A stretch of 64,000 nucleotides of DNA from Pontibacter qinzhouensis (GCF_008017455.1 NZ_VRTY01000003.1:40489-104488), one strand, 5' to 3'; shown: positions 34,744 through 44,942, counted from the first letter of the stretch. Translations and numbers: made by a program. Notes: a model not told the origin generated them from the letters alone.

Positions 34744-36582
34744 TTACTTTCGGATAAAGTCTTCAAAAGAAGCCTGCATGTAGGCTTTTCCTAGCTCTAC
34801 CTGCTCGTCTGGCACACCTTCGCCGCGTAGCAAAATATTTTGTCCTATATTATCGACTACGACTACTCCTTTTTCTGTTACAAAACCAAATCCATCGTTA
34901 TATACATAAAAAGCAAAAGGATTGGTGCCTGGTGCCAGCAGGTTTCTGCTCCAGTTAAACTGAGATGCCGGTAAGCGGAGTTGGTGCAGGAGGGTAGCTG
35001 CAATGTCGGTTTGTGAGCCAATTGTATGCACCTCTTCACCTTTTACCTGCAGCGCACCACCTGTCATAATAAACGGAATCCGGAACTTTAAAGGCACATG
35101 GTTCTGGTCTTCGTTCGGTAAGGGATGCCCGTGGTCAGCTACGAGTACGATCAGGGTATTTTGCCACCAGGCTTCCTGCCTGGCAGCCTCTATAAATTTA
35201 CCTAAAGCCCAATCGGTATAGTAAACAGAATTGCGGAATTTGGCTGCAAAGTCGTTTCCCGGAAATTTAGCCGGTATGGGAATATCGTATGGCTCGTGGC
35301 TGCTGAGTGTAAACACGGTAGAGAAAAAAGGTTGTTTTTCTGACTTCAGGTCTGTTAGTACCCGCTCAAACAGCACATGATCGTGTGCTCCCCATTTCGA
35401 ATTATAAGTCTCCGGGTCGAACTCCGATTTACTGATGAGCCGGTCGTAACCGCCGTTAAGCAAATAGGATTTAATGTTGGCAAATTCAAGCTCGCCGCCA
35501 TAATAGAAGCTGGTGCTGTAACCCTGCTGCTCAAACACCTGGCTCAGCTCCGGCAGCTTTTCAGACTTTCTGGGGTTTTTTATAATAGAGGTGGTGGTCT
35601 GAACCGGGTAGCCACTTAATATAGAAACCAGGCCTTTTTCGCTCCTGTCGCCGCTGGCATACATATTTGTAAAGTTAATGCCCTCCGCTGCCAGTTGATC
35701 GAGGATAGGAGTTACGCCTGCTTCGCCGCCAATACTACCTACCAGTTTACCTGTAAAACTCTCTAAAACAATAAAAAGAACATTAGGAGTAGGGCTTACC
35801 AACACAGGAGCCGCAGCAGCGGGCGTGGCCGTGTAGAGCGCATTTACCATCGCTTCTGCCTGCTGCAGTTGCATATACTGGTAAGGGTTTTCTTTTTCCT
35901 TGTTGTACTTGAGCAGCGAGTGCATCAGGTTCCAGGGCATGTTGAGGCTGGCGTGGTTGGCAAAAGGCTTATCAGAAAAATAAGCGATGCTCTGGTTAAT
36001 GGGTATCTGCTGAAAACCGCCACGCATAGGTACTACCAGAAAAATCAGGTATAAAAAAGCAATGCTCGAAAACAGCAATTTAGAATAATAATGCCGGAAC
36101 TGCCGGTAATCAAACACAAACCTGTAAAGCAAAATTGCCAGGGCAGAGGTAAGGGCAGTTATGGAAGTCAGCAGAAACCAGGGAGCAATGGCTGTAGAGG
36201 CCAAAAGTTCAGCAGGCGTATTGAGGTACTGCAGGGGAGAAGCATCGAGGCGGAAACCCCAGAAATTGTAAAGTTCCAGGTCGCCTGCCAGCAAAACGGT
36301 GAGCAGCAAAATAAGCCCATACGTGTAATACCTGATAAAGCCACCAACTTTCACTCTTGGTATAGCCATAGAAATTGTAATGGCTAAAAAAGGAAGTAAG
36401 CAGCAATAGGCGGCAAATGATACATCAAGCGGGAGACCTTTTTTGAACAGTGTAAAGAGCTCGGTTCCGGTAAGGGTTTTGGTGCGCGGCAGGTGGTACA
36501 GTAAAAATATAGCTCTGGTAGCAAAAAAGTAAATAATCCAGAACAGAAAATAGAGCGGCTGATAAAAAATTCTTCGTTTCAC
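34744..36582 (-). CDS. LTA-synthase-type membrane sulfatase
   Basis: A 612-residue alkaline-phosphatase-superfamily enzyme. Residues 1-200 contain about five membrane helices; about 265-600 form the extracytoplasmic sulfatase domain. Visible are the metal-binding start NVLFIVLESFTGK, the nucleophile region ASGDRSEKGLVSILSGYP, a metal-binding ADHGHPLPN and the final histidine pattern typical of the family. Homologues transfer phosphoglycerol or phosphoethanolamine groups to glycolipids; in Gram-negative Bacteroidota the substrate is uncertain. Expressed from the minus strand with no close operon partner. Confidence 0.82.
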   Translation of the reverse strand: MKRRIFYQPLYFLFWIIYFFATRAIFLLYHLPRTKTLTGTELFTLFKKGLPLDVSFAAYCCLLPFLAITISMAIPRVKVGGFIRYYTYGLILLLTVLLAGDLELYNFWGFRLDASPLQYLNTPAELLASTAIAPWFLLTSITALTSALAILLYRFVFDYRQFRHYYSKLLFSSIAFLYLIFLVVPMRGGFQQIPINQSIAYFSDKPFANHASLNMPWNLMHSLLKYNKEKENPYQYMQLQQAEAMVNALYTATPAAAAPVLVSPTPNVLFIVLESFTGKLVGSIGGEAGVTPILDQLAAEGINFTNMYASGDRSEKGLVSILSGYPVQTTTSIIKNPRKSEKLPELSQVFEQQGYSTSFYYGGELEFANIKSYLLNGGYDRLISKSEFDPETYNSKWGAHDHVLFERVLTDLKSEKQPFFSTVFTLSSHEPYDIPIPAKFPGNDFAAKFRNSVYYTDWALGKFIEAARQEAWWQNTLIVLVADHGHPLPNEDQNHVPLKFRIPFIMTGGALQVKGEEVHTIGSQTDIAATLLHQLRLPASQFNWSRNLLAPGTNPFAFYVYNDGFGFVTEKGVVVVDNIGQNILLRGEGVPDEQVELGKAYMQASFEDFIRK

Positions 36583-36875
36583 AAGGCAAATATACAGCTT
36601 TAGAAGAAGCCACTTTCTGAAAAAGTTTGCGATACCTGTTCCGGCTGAATAGTGAAAAGAGGATTCTAATTCTGCTTCTCAATGTTATCGAGACGCAAAA
36701 GTTGAATGCAGCATGTGGCGCAACCAATTGAGGTAAATAGCTGAAGCTACAGTTTTAGGTATAAGTGCACAATTAATGGCTTTCCTGGCAGCAGGCAAGT
36801 GAGCGAAGTAGGGGTATAAATATTCAGGCGGAGTCTCTAAGATAGAAGCTCCGCCTGACAAGGAAGGTAAAAATG
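36583..36875. other. Non-coding region between sulfatase and small gene
   Basis: No gene seen. Contains a perfect 10-bp hairpin (TCAGGCGGAG 36824-36833 with CTCCGCCTGA 36849-36858). Read on the minus strand it follows the 89-aa gene and may end its transcript, but a strong T-run is missing. Confidence 0.4.
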
Positions 36876-37145
36876 TTATTTTTCTTCTCCGGTAGCTTTC
36901 TTAATGGCATTACGCAGCCCATGCACAAATAACATCGTTTCACCGATATGCTCATCTGTTTTCCCAGATTCTCTATGCACTACGCCACACGATGCATACT
37001 CCAGCACCAGCTTTAAATGATCCATCAGGTCGCTCGGGTTAATTTCTTTCATGAAATTAATGATCGGTTCCGCGCTAACCGTTTGGTTTCTGGTAACTTT
37101 TAGTACCGTGTCCACAACGTTCAAAGGTTTTTCTGCAGTCTGCAT
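36876..37145 (-). CDS. Hypothetical conserved protein (89 aa)
   Basis: Helical, soluble, with a Cys-Gly and a His (YASCGVVHRESGKTDEHIGE) and the segment EINPSDLMDHLKLVLEYAS. No family recognised. It stands alone, with a long non-coding stretch upstream. Its function is unknown. Confidence 0.55.
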   Translation of the reverse strand: MQTAEKPLNVVDTVLKVTRNQTVSAEPIINFMKEINPSDLMDHLKLVLEYASCGVVHRESGKTDEHIGETMLFVHGLRNAIKKATGEEK

Positions 37146-37749
37146 AAGTTATCTGATCTCCTAATTATATAAAATTTAATTTAATGCACCTACCATAACC
37201 CGAAAGCGGGTATCACCCCATCTGCCCTTTTCCTTTAAAAATTAAAGTATGCAAACGTTACCAAATGTAAAGCAAAAATGGGTGTTGTGGAATACAAATT
37301 TAGAAAAAGATAAATATAAACAAAAATATTTATATAATATTTAAGATGTATTTCTAAACTTTTAATTATGTTAAATTCACTCCTAAATAACCTTTTTGCT
37401 AATAAATTTCAAAAAGTTTTGGGTGTTATAGTCTGAAGAGCTGTTCTCATGCTGCTTTTACGAGAGCATCTGTATAAAATGTTACTATTTTGAAAGAAGA
37501 AACCTTATTAATTTTTAAGCATGTAAAAAAGCCTAATTTTCAATCTGTTTTATTACGAATTTCATAAATTTCAGCTTCCAAAAATAGTAGATAAGGATTT
37601 TTTAAGGAATTGAAAAAGTTAGCTCTATTTAGCTGCTCCTCCAGTAACATACAACCCTAAAGTCATTTTTAGCAGCTAAAGGCAGCGAAGAAAGAGAAGG
37701 AATGTAAATGTACGGCACAGTCTGGCTAGGCTATTAAATAGGTAGCTTG
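37146..37749. other. 604-bp AT-rich non-coding region
   Basis: No gene longer than a few codons is plausible on either strand. Very AT-rich after 37290, with the short hairpin ACCCG / CGGGT near 37198-37212. Probably holds the promoter of the leftward 89-aa gene (TACATTTG on the minus strand at 37269-37262 is a perfect -7-like box but without a well-placed partner). Confidence 0.4.
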
Positions 37750-39288
37750 TTATTTAAGGTGGTTTGCAGTAGCCTGTCCAGCTTTAGTTTTTAAAATGTG
37801 CAGGTAGTGTTTGCCATAAAAAGTAGCAAGAGAATCTGCTGTTGCTGTACCAAATTGTTGAAAGAACTGCTCGTTAAAATCTTCTGTTACAAAAAAAGCG
37901 CGATTTAATATCGTCTGCTTCTGCACACAGTCTGTTAAGATGGGAACTTCAGGGTTGGTTTGCAGGTGGGAGTGGAGTTGGTTAGCCAGTGCAGCCAAAG
38001 CAGCAGGATTAGCAGCCAACTGAGCCGGTGATTTTAGAACTGTTGGCACATCTTCCAGGCCATAGATATAATAGTACAAATTGCGTACTGCATTAGCCTC
38101 CTGCAGCACAAAAAGGGCTTCTGGCTGTTGCTTCACTCTCTGAGCCAACTCTTTGCTTGTAGAGAGGTTGAAGTAATAGGCAGGAAAAATGCCATAACAG
38201 AAATTCCACACCAGCATCGCCAGCCCTGCATAACGAATGACCACCGCATTAACCCGGTTCCATAGCACGAGTGGTAGCAGGTATGGAACCATGACCATGA
38301 ACTCAGCATTACCTACCGCAAACCAGGCAAACCCCAGGTGTAGTAACAGGATGAGAAGATGGATTTTACCGGTAGAATGAACAGAAGCCGTAGTGGTTGC
38401 AGTAGAAAATAAGGGTACTTTTAACAAAGCGAACACCACCAGTGTGCCACTCACCATAGCCGGTAAAATCCAGAACCAGCTCTGAGAAACCAAATGCCAC
38501 ATCAGGCCATGCACCTGCACAAACGTGCGCACAAGGCTAATGCCGGTGAGGGTAAAATTCAGGAGGCCAACAGATGTTCCGGCACTTCCTGTTGTAAAAT
38601 CATGAAAAACAAACGTAAGCAGGTGCTGCAGGTGCACGGGCTGCTGCAGGTAAAAAACTACCACCAGCACATACCCAACTGGAACAAGTAAGGCAGGCAG
38701 GGCAAAGGCTACAAAAGCTCCGATAGATCTACACTGCCAAAGTACCCCTGCCAATAATCCTAGCCACCAGAAAAACTGCACTTGGTGGTAAAGGCAGGCA
38801 AGTGCAGCCAGTATACCTGATACAACTAAAAAGGCCTTTTTGGGTTGTCTACTATAGCGCACATACAAGTAACTGGCCCCAAGCGAAAAGATGAGCGGCA
38901 GAAGGTACACTTCGTTCTCGGTTGCAAAACGCCAAACGCCGAAAGAGGCGCCAGCCACAAGTAGCCAACTAAAAATTGCGGCTGCAGGCACCTGCAGCTG
39001 TTGTAGTATTTTTGTCAGTACCCACAGGCATAGTACCGCGAATAGTGCATTTAGGACTTTTAAAAGTGAGAGAACATCCACGCCCGCACCAAGTAAGCGA
39101 AGCGGTAAGGTAAGGAGGTAGCACGTGCTGTTATAGAGCAGGTGATGCGGCAAAAACAGATGCTCGCCATATTTAACAGCTCCGGCATAAAAGTAGGCAT
39201 CCAAAGATGAGTTGCTTGTCGGGAAAACCACATACAGCACCAGGAACAGCAGCAAAAGTAAGCGGTTATGAGAAGGAAGAAAAAACAT
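37750..39288 (-). CDS. Membrane protein, possible GT-C-type glycosyltransferase
   Basis: A 512-residue polytopic membrane protein with about ten hydrophobic helices. The short loop after the first helix (SNSSLDAYFYAGAVKYGEHL) and the sequence FATENEVYLLPLIF in a later loop are the type of conserved acidic and His sites found in GT-C dolichyl-phosphate-mannose transferases. The C-terminal ~100 residues are soluble and may face the periplasm. The family assignment is tentative, the substrate unknown. Confidence 0.5.
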   Translation of the reverse strand: MFFLPSHNRLLLLLFLVLYVVFPTSNSSLDAYFYAGAVKYGEHLFLPHHLLYNSTCYLLTLPLRLLGAGVDVLSLLKVLNALFAVLCLWVLTKILQQLQVPAAAIFSWLLVAGASFGVWRFATENEVYLLPLIFSLGASYLYVRYSRQPKKAFLVVSGILAALACLYHQVQFFWWLGLLAGVLWQCRSIGAFVAFALPALLVPVGYVLVVVFYLQQPVHLQHLLTFVFHDFTTGSAGTSVGLLNFTLTGISLVRTFVQVHGLMWHLVSQSWFWILPAMVSGTLVVFALLKVPLFSTATTTASVHSTGKIHLLILLLHLGFAWFAVGNAEFMVMVPYLLPLVLWNRVNAVVIRYAGLAMLVWNFCYGIFPAYYFNLSTSKELAQRVKQQPEALFVLQEANAVRNLYYYIYGLEDVPTVLKSPAQLAANPAALAALANQLHSHLQTNPEVPILTDCVQKQTILNRAFFVTEDFNEQFFQQFGTATADSLATFYGKHYLHILKTKAGQATANHLK

Positions 39289-39687
39289 GCAGCTCTTGTT
39301 TGTGCCGCAATCTACATAAAAGGAAGAAAATTCAACTCCTGAACCCTTGAGACATTTTCTTAAAAAAACCTTCTGGAGAGCTATTTTATTGGAATAATTC
39401 AGTTTGCCTAGCCTTTATGTGTTTAACCGGTGGAATGTAAGTTCATATACAAATAACAAATTTTCAATTAACCACCTATAGCAAAAAGCATTTTCATTTT
39501 AAAGATGCAAGGACATATATTAACCTGACAGTTAGTCACATAGCCTTTTAAAATAGTATTTTGATATCTTAAAATTAATTTGACTTCTCTGTAGTTAAAT
39601 TCTAATTTATTATTACTAAATTTATAGTTGTGCAAAAGTAACTACTTCACTTTTAAATTAGGTAACCCATGGCATTCCTAAACTAAC
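39289..39687. other. Divergent intergenic region of membrane protein and lipoprotein
   Basis: Non-coding; contains dispersed element copy B and a very AT-rich stretch (39470-39650) that likely holds both promoters. No gene seen. Confidence 0.45.
39343..39399 (+). repeat. 57-bp dispersed element, copy B
   Basis: Plus orientation, ACCCTTGA at 39343, AATT end at 39399. Lies 55 bases upstream of the leftward GT-C-like gene start. Core reads CTTCTGGAG. Confidence 0.75.
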
Positions 39688-40413
39688 ATGAGAACTGCAG
39701 CTATACACGCTGTTTATTTATTGTTTCTATGGTGCACACTTGGCTGTAGCAAAAAGAAACTGCTTCCGATCAAGCACCTACAAAACAGTAGCAAGCCCTC
39801 TCTGGCGGTTGATGCCCCCATTATGTCAACTCCTGTCCTTACGCCACCGGCTGCTATAAAACCCATAACTCCGAAAAACGACCCATTGCTGTTCTCCAGC
39901 AAACTGGACATCACCATCTACAACCGGTACATAAACAAAGAAATGCTATCCAGGTTCGTGAGCACCAGTGGTGGCAGAATACCGGCAGAGGTGGCAGCTG
40001 ACATCACGCAGAAGTTCTACAAAAATCAAAAGACAAGCCAGTTACAACGCAAGCTGCTGGAGGCAGACTTTTATGTGCACGACATTCAGCTGTATGAAAC
40101 CACCAACAGCTGGAAAATCTATTTTATAGTTATGGGCACCAAGTTCGAGACCACGCATACGTTGGTGGGTTGTTACAACGATGCACTTAGCCACTACCTG
40201 CTAAAGGCAACTACATCGAAAGACTGCGCCACTTTTGTGTTCAGTTCTCCAAAGGTAGCAGGGCAAGGGCTCCAGTTCTCGGTTTACGAACACAACACCT
40301 GCAGCAGAAAAGAACAGATATTCGATAATCAGATTACCATTCAGCCAGACACCATGCTCCTCCAGCGGCTGCCCCTTTCTCCCGCTCACACCCAACCTCA
40401 ACCACTTCTTTAG
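39688..40413 (+). CDS. Hypothetical secreted lipoprotein
   Basis: A 241-residue protein with a signal sequence and a possible lipobox (WCTLGC, C20) followed by lysines. The mature part is a soluble alpha-beta protein with several cysteines (SKDCATFV, HNTCSRKE). No family recognised. Export to the periplasm or outer membrane is inferred. Confidence 0.55.
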   Translation: MRTAAIHAVYLLFLWCTLGCSKKKLLPIKHLQNSSKPSLAVDAPIMSTPVLTPPAAIKPITPKNDPLLFSSKLDITIYNRYINKEMLSRFVSTSGGRIPAEVAADITQKFYKNQKTSQLQRKLLEADFYVHDIQLYETTNSWKIYFIVMGTKFETTHTLVGCYNDALSHYLLKATTSKDCATFVFSSPKVAGQGLQFSVYEHNTCSRKEQIFDNQITIQPDTMLLQRLPLSPAHTQPQPLL

Positions 40414-40502
40414 TACCACTTTCAGCTACCTGGTTACTGTTTAAGCAAGTCTCCTAAAATGCTCCTGGAACTCCAGACAAGCAAAAACACCAAATGCAAG
40501 TT

Positions 40503-40531
40503 TTTGGTTAAGGCAATTAATCCTAAATTTG
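40503..40531 (+). promoter_or_regulatory. Predicted promoter for tex
   Basis: TTTG (40503-40506), 17 bases, TAAATTTG (40524-40531). The -7 box is perfect; the spacing is 2 bases short. Start would lie about 130 bases before tex. Confidence 0.35.
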
Positions 40532-40667
40532 GCTCAGTAAATACAGAGGCCTACCTGCTGCACCTTGTAAAGAAGCAGCTGAACAGGCGCAATGGCATTT
40601 TAAAAAGCTGAGGCTAAACACAAAAGCCTTTCGCAGGCGAAACAGAGATTTTTCATTTATTTAAATT

Positions 40668-42941
40668 ATGGAACCGAATTTAGACCATTTGTTAAAAGTG
40701 GCCAAAGAGCTCAACCTAACCATTAAACAGGTGCAGGCTACGGCAGATCTGCTGGAAGAGGGAGCGACAGTACCATTTATTTCCCGTTACCGGAAAGAGG
40801 CAACCGGCTCGCTGGATGAGGTGGCAGTTGCCGCCATTCGTGATAGGCTGGAACAGCTGCGTGAGTTAGATAAACGGCGAGAAAGTATTCTGAAATCGAT
40901 AAAGGAGCAGGAAAAACTGACACCTGAACTGGAGGCGCAACTGATGGCAGCCGAAACCATGACCGCCTTAGAAGACCTGTACCTGCCTTACAAGCCAAAG
41001 CGAAGAACCCGTGCCACCATTGCCCGTGAAAAAGGCCTGGAACCACTGGCCCAGCGCCTGTTCGAGCAGGAGTCTTTTGATGTGGCAGCAGAAGCGACAC
41101 AGTTTATTTCAGAAGAAAAAGAAGTAAAAGACGCGGAAGAGGCACTTGCCGGTGCACGCGACATAATGGCTGAGTGGATGAACGAGAATGTAGAAGCTCG
41201 CGCCACCATGCGGCAGCTTTTCGAAAAGAAAGGTGTGTTCAAGAGCCGTGTCATGATGGGCAAAGAAGAGGAAGGTCAGAAATACAAAGACTATTTTGAA
41301 TGGGAAGAAGCCATTGAAAAAGCACCTTCGCACCGTATACTGGCCATGCGCCGTGGCGAAACCGAAATGGTGCTGATGCTAAGCGCTCAACCAGACGAAG
41401 AAGAAGCTCTAGCCAAACTCGAAGACATGTTCGTGAAAGGAAGCAATGCGGCATCGGAGCAGGTACGCCTGGCGGCAAAAGATTGCTACAAACGCCTTCT
41501 GAAGCTGAGCATGGAGACTGAGGTGCGCCTGAGTTCCAAAAAAAGAGCCGACGAAGAAGCCATCAGGGTGTTTGCAGATAACCTGCGGCAGCTGCTGCTA
41601 ACTTCTCCGCTCGGGCAGAAAACTGTTCTGGCCCTGGACCCAGGTTTTAGAACAGGTTGCAAGCTTGTGGTGCTCGACAAACAGGGTAAACTGCTGCACA
41701 ACGAAACCATTTACCCCCACACCGGGCAGCAGAAGGCACAGGATGCCGGTCAGGCTGTTAAATACCTGGTAACCCGCTACGAGGTAGAGGCCGTAGCCAT
41801 CGGGAACGGAACAGCCAGTCGCGAAACGGAGACATTTGTGCGTAGCCTTGGCTTGCCTGCCACCGTGCAGGTGCTGATGGTGAACGAAAGTGGAGCCTCC
41901 ATTTATTCTGCCTCCGAGGTAGCCCGTAACGAGTTCCCGGATCAGGATATTACCGTACGTGGTGCTGTATCTATTGGGCGTCGCCTCATGGACCCTCTGG
42001 CGGAGCTGGTAAAAATAGACCCTAAATCGATAGGCGTAGGCCAGTACCAGCACGATGTGGACCAAACAGCCTTAAAACACTCGCTTGATGATGTGGTGAT
42101 GAGTTGCGTGAACGCCGTAGGAGTAGAGGTGAACACTGCCAGTAAACAATTACTGACCTATGTTTCTGGCCTTGGACCTGCCTTAGCGCAAAACATTGTA
42201 GATTATCGGAACCAGAACGGTCCGTTTAAAACAAGAACAGAACTGAAGAAAGTGCCGCGCCTCGGCGACAAGGCCTTTGAGCAAGCGGCTGGTTTCCTTC
42301 GTCTGCGCGATGCCGATAACCCGCTCGATGCCTCTGCGGTTCACCCCGAGAGTTACCCGATTGTGGAGCAAATGGCCAAAGATTTGGGCGTTACAGTAAA
42401 GGATCTGATGCAACGCGATGAACTCCGCAAACAAATTGACCTGAAGAAATACGTAACCGAAGCTGTAGGTTTGCCAACTTTACAGGACATACTAAGCGAA
42501 CTGGCAAAACCAGGTCGCGATCCTCGCCAAACATTTGAGGCTTTCAGCTTCACAGAAGGAGTAAACGAGATAAAAGACCTGCGCGAAGGCATGAAATTGC
42601 CCGGCATCGTTACCAACATTACGGCATTTGGTGCCTTTGTAGATGTTGGCGTTCACCAGGACGGGCTTGTACACGTAAGCCACCTTTCGGACCGCTTTGT
42701 AACCAACCCGCATGATGTGGTGAAGGTAGGGCAGAAGGTGGAAGTAACTGTTATGGAAGTAGATGTGCCCCGTAAACGCATCTCCCTCTCCATGAAAGGT
42801 GAACCAACTACAGCCCGCCCGGCAAGTAATGGAGTAGCCAATAAACCTGGTAGCAACAAAGGTGGCGGCAGAAAAGAGAAGGTCGAAGAACTCAACGATT
42901 TCCAGGCCAAGCTAGCCATGCTCAAAGGAAAGTTTAAATAA
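40668..42941 (+). CDS. tex: Tex-family transcription accessory / RNA-binding protein
   Basis: A 757-residue Tex protein. The N-terminal helical part is recognisable by the IPFISRYRKEATGSLDE-type motif (here VPFISRYRKEATGSLDE), a YqgF-like RNase H fold near residues 325-450 (VLALDPGFRTGCKLVVLD), helix-hairpin-helix motifs near 500-560 and a C-terminal S1 domain near 650-725 (VTNITAFGAFVDVGVHQDG). A charged linker follows. Length and domain order agree with the family. Role in transcription or RNA binding, poorly defined. A strong terminator follows. Confidence 0.92.
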   Translation: MEPNLDHLLKVAKELNLTIKQVQATADLLEEGATVPFISRYRKEATGSLDEVAVAAIRDRLEQLRELDKRRESILKSIKEQEKLTPELEAQLMAAETMTALEDLYLPYKPKRRTRATIAREKGLEPLAQRLFEQESFDVAAEATQFISEEKEVKDAEEALAGARDIMAEWMNENVEARATMRQLFEKKGVFKSRVMMGKEEEGQKYKDYFEWEEAIEKAPSHRILAMRRGETEMVLMLSAQPDEEEALAKLEDMFVKGSNAASEQVRLAAKDCYKRLLKLSMETEVRLSSKKRADEEAIRVFADNLRQLLLTSPLGQKTVLALDPGFRTGCKLVVLDKQGKLLHNETIYPHTGQQKAQDAGQAVKYLVTRYEVEAVAIGNGTASRETETFVRSLGLPATVQVLMVNESGASIYSASEVARNEFPDQDITVRGAVSIGRRLMDPLAELVKIDPKSIGVGQYQHDVDQTALKHSLDDVVMSCVNAVGVEVNTASKQLLTYVSGLGPALAQNIVDYRNQNGPFKTRTELKKVPRLGDKAFEQAAGFLRLRDADNPLDASAVHPESYPIVEQMAKDLGVTVKDLMQRDELRKQIDLKKYVTEAVGLPTLQDILSELAKPGRDPRQTFEAFSFTEGVNEIKDLREGMKLPGIVTNITAFGAFVDVGVHQDGLVHVSHLSDRFVTNPHDVVKVGQKVEVTVMEVDVPRKRISLSMKGEPTTARPASNGVANKPGSNKGGGRKEKVEELNDFQAKLAMLKGKFK

Positions 42942-42967
42942 GCTGAACCTCTTACTTCATTTATTAC

Positions 42968-42999
42968 AAGCCACTCCAAACTGATGGAGTGGCTTTTTT
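42968..42999 (+). terminator. Terminator of tex
   Basis: Perfect 11-bp stem AAGCCACTCCA with TGGAGTGGCTT, 6-base loop AACTGA, T-run. Confidence 0.85.
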
Positions 43000-43017
43000 C
43001 TTTCAAGTTTTTCATCA

Positions 43018-43074
43018 ACCCTTGACAAAAAGCACATCATTTTCCTTCTGAAGGCATATTTCATTCAAATAATT
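43018..43074 (+). repeat. 57-bp dispersed element, copy C
   Basis: Plus orientation, just downstream of the tex terminator. Core CTTCTGAAGG. Confidence 0.75.
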
Positions 43075-43327
43075 TGCCAGAATGATATAGACTACGACAT
43101 AACCTCTTGGCCTTTAAAACATGATTTGTTTAATTTCAACAGGAAGATAAAAAAAGCCCTGTGACTTGTGTGTTGGAACCTGTGCCCTGCTTCTCGGAAG
43201 TATGCAAAATCGATTTCAGGAAAGTTATGATGCTGGTTATGATCTGTAAGTGCCTCATTATAGAATAATTATATGAAAAAGTAACAACTAGGTACCTGCG
43301 GCACGTATTCATTAGAAAAGAAACACT

Positions 43328-44068
43328 ATGGATACTTCAAATAAATACTTTTCAGAATTGCTGCAAACAACGCACATTGTACCACCAGCCACTGGCTCCA
43401 GCCATATTAATGTTAGTAAGCCAGAAAGAATTGCCTCGGCAGTTGGCGGCACATTGCTGACCTATTATGGCCTGAAGAAACCGAATCTTATTGGCCTAAT
43501 ATTAGCTGCTGCAGGCGGTGCTATGCTGTACCGTAGCGCCACCGGCTACTGCGCGGTAAACAAAGCCATTGGTCGCGACACCGGAGAAAACGAAGATATT
43601 TCGGTGGAGATTACCCGCACCGTTACCGTTAACAAGCCTCGTTCTGAAGTATACCAGTTCTGGCGCCAGTTAGAGAACCTGCCAACGTTTATGGAGCACC
43701 TGGAGAGCGTGAGGCAGCTAGGGCCAAAAAGATCGCAGTGGAGTGCGCGTATACCCGGAGGTATCGGTACAATTAACTGGGATGCAGACATTGTGCAGGA
43801 AGTGCCGGATGAACTGATTGCATGGCAGTCTTTGCCAGCCGCTGATATAGACAATGCCGGTGAAGTGAGATTCTCAGACGATGCAGCTGGGAAAGAAACG
43901 ATTGTGCAGGTAACTATTTCTTATCGTCCGCCGGCAGGCTCTATGGGAGGCATGGCTGCCAAACTCCTAAACCCTATGCTCAAAAAAATGGTGGAAAAAG
44001 ACATTCGGCGGTTCAAGCGCCTGCTCGAGACTGGCGAGGTAACCTTTGAGCCTTCTGCTACGCTGTAG
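43328..44068 (+). CDS. SRPBCC-domain membrane protein
   Basis: A 246-residue protein. Residues about 40-75 hold a hydrophobic region with glycine-rich repeats (GGTLLTYYGLKKPN and AAAGGAMLYRS), as in DUF2892 membrane anchors. Residues 90-240 are an SRPBCC/polyketide-cyclase fold (VNKPRSEVYQFWRQLENLPT at its start, LLNPMLKKMVEKDIRRFK at the end helix). The fold binds hydrophobic ligands; ligand unknown. A strong terminator follows. Confidence 0.75.
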   Translation: MDTSNKYFSELLQTTHIVPPATGSSHINVSKPERIASAVGGTLLTYYGLKKPNLIGLILAAAGGAMLYRSATGYCAVNKAIGRDTGENEDISVEITRTVTVNKPRSEVYQFWRQLENLPTFMEHLESVRQLGPKRSQWSARIPGGIGTINWDADIVQEVPDELIAWQSLPAADIDNAGEVRFSDDAAGKETIVQVTISYRPPAGSMGGMAAKLLNPMLKKMVEKDIRRFKRLLETGEVTFEPSATL

Positions 44069-44120
44069 TGGTAGCAGGAATTCTACCTTTAATTTTCGCC
44101 TTTTATACTCAACAGGCACT

Positions 44121-44161
44121 ATTGCACCTTAGCCGCTTCTGAAGGCTAAGGTGCAATTTTT
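44121..44161 (+). terminator. Terminator of the SRPBCC gene
   Basis: A 14-bp perfect stem ATTGCACCTTAGCC (44121-44134) with GGCTAAGGTGCAAT (44144-44157), 9-base loop, T-run. Its distal end is shared with element copy D. Confidence 0.85.
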
Positions 44162-44211
44162 TAAATGAAAATGCCCTTCAAAAGGTTTTTAGGCAAAAAA
44201 CGGCCAAGGGT
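44155..44211 (-). repeat. 57-bp dispersed element, copy D
   Basis: Minus orientation, touching the preceding terminator. Core CTTTTGAAGG. Confidence 0.75.
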
Positions 44212-44339
44212 CTTACCTGAAAAAATTAACATACATTTCTGTAAGTAAAGCCAGTCTACAAATTTTGGTAGAAGAAATTGAAATATTACAGGCAGTACAA
44301 CACTATTCACAAAGTAAACCAATTATAGAAGGAGATAGC

Positions 44340-44942
44340 ATGATCAGCAGCAGTAACAGATTGGTGCAGCGACTACTCAGTGCAATAAGTGTATGTTTAT
44401 TGGCAGCTTGCCAGCAGGCGCAAACCATTAAAGCTTTTACCGAGGCAGATTACAGGCTGGAAGGTATAGAAAACGTAAAAATAAACGGTCTTAGCCTGGA
44501 AGAACGTGCCGGAACCGGCCGGCGCCTCAGCAACCAGGAGCGTGATGATCTTTTAGCAGCCGTTGCTACAAACAACTTAACCTTAGATGCCACTATGCTG
44601 CTACATGTGTCGCTAAGGGAGCCAACCGGCGACCAGACCCTTACCATTACCAACATGAAGTGGCTGATACTGGTGGAGGGGCAGGAGGCGCTGACCGGCA
44701 ACATGGACCAGGCCATGGTCTTACACGATGGCCTGAACAGAATTCCGGTGCAGTCGCCTGTGCAACTGACAGAGGTAGACGGGCGACCTAATTATGAAGG
44801 CCTTTCGCGGGTAGTAAACCTGGTGAGCAGCAATGGCGACATCCGGCAGGCGCTCACGTTTCAGATAAAACCTACAGTTAAAACGCCGGTCGGCAACATA
44901 GAATCGCCTAAGTTTATTTCTGTGTCGAAGCCAAGGGAGTAA
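44340..44942 (+). CDS. LEA14-like lipoprotein, paralogue 1
   Basis: Start at the ATG at 44340 gives 200 residues and a signal with the lipobox LLAAC. The mature part (DYRLEGIENVKINGLSL, MKWLILVEGQEALTGN, VLHDGLNRIPVQSPVQL, LTFQIKPTVKTPVG) resembles the Ig-like LEA14 fold. A diverged paralogue lies at 49832-50419. Outer-membrane anchoring is inferred. The longer open frame upstream adds 25 residues without a signal and was not chosen. Confidence 0.65.
   Translation: MISSSNRLVQRLLSAISVCLLAACQQAQTIKAFTEADYRLEGIENVKINGLSLEERAGTGRRLSNQERDDLLAAVATNNLTLDATMLLHVSLREPTGDQTLTITNMKWLILVEGQEALTGNMDQAMVLHDGLNRIPVQSPVQLTEVDGRPNYEGLSRVVNLVSSNGDIRQALTFQIKPTVKTPVGNIESPKFISVSKPRE

Larger units (their letters stand above)
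42942..43327. other. Intergenic region with terminator and element copy C
   Basis: Non-coding. It holds the tex terminator (42968-42999), then copy C of the 57-bp element. The remainder, about 250 bases, has no gene; TTG-rich stretches may include the promoter for the SRPBCC gene. Confidence 0.45.

Noticed and set aside
40459..40611. A 50-residue open frame (MLLELQTSKN...) just before tex
   Set aside because: The better explanation is a promoter region: a -7 box and a TTTG lie inside it, and the peptide has no support besides being open.
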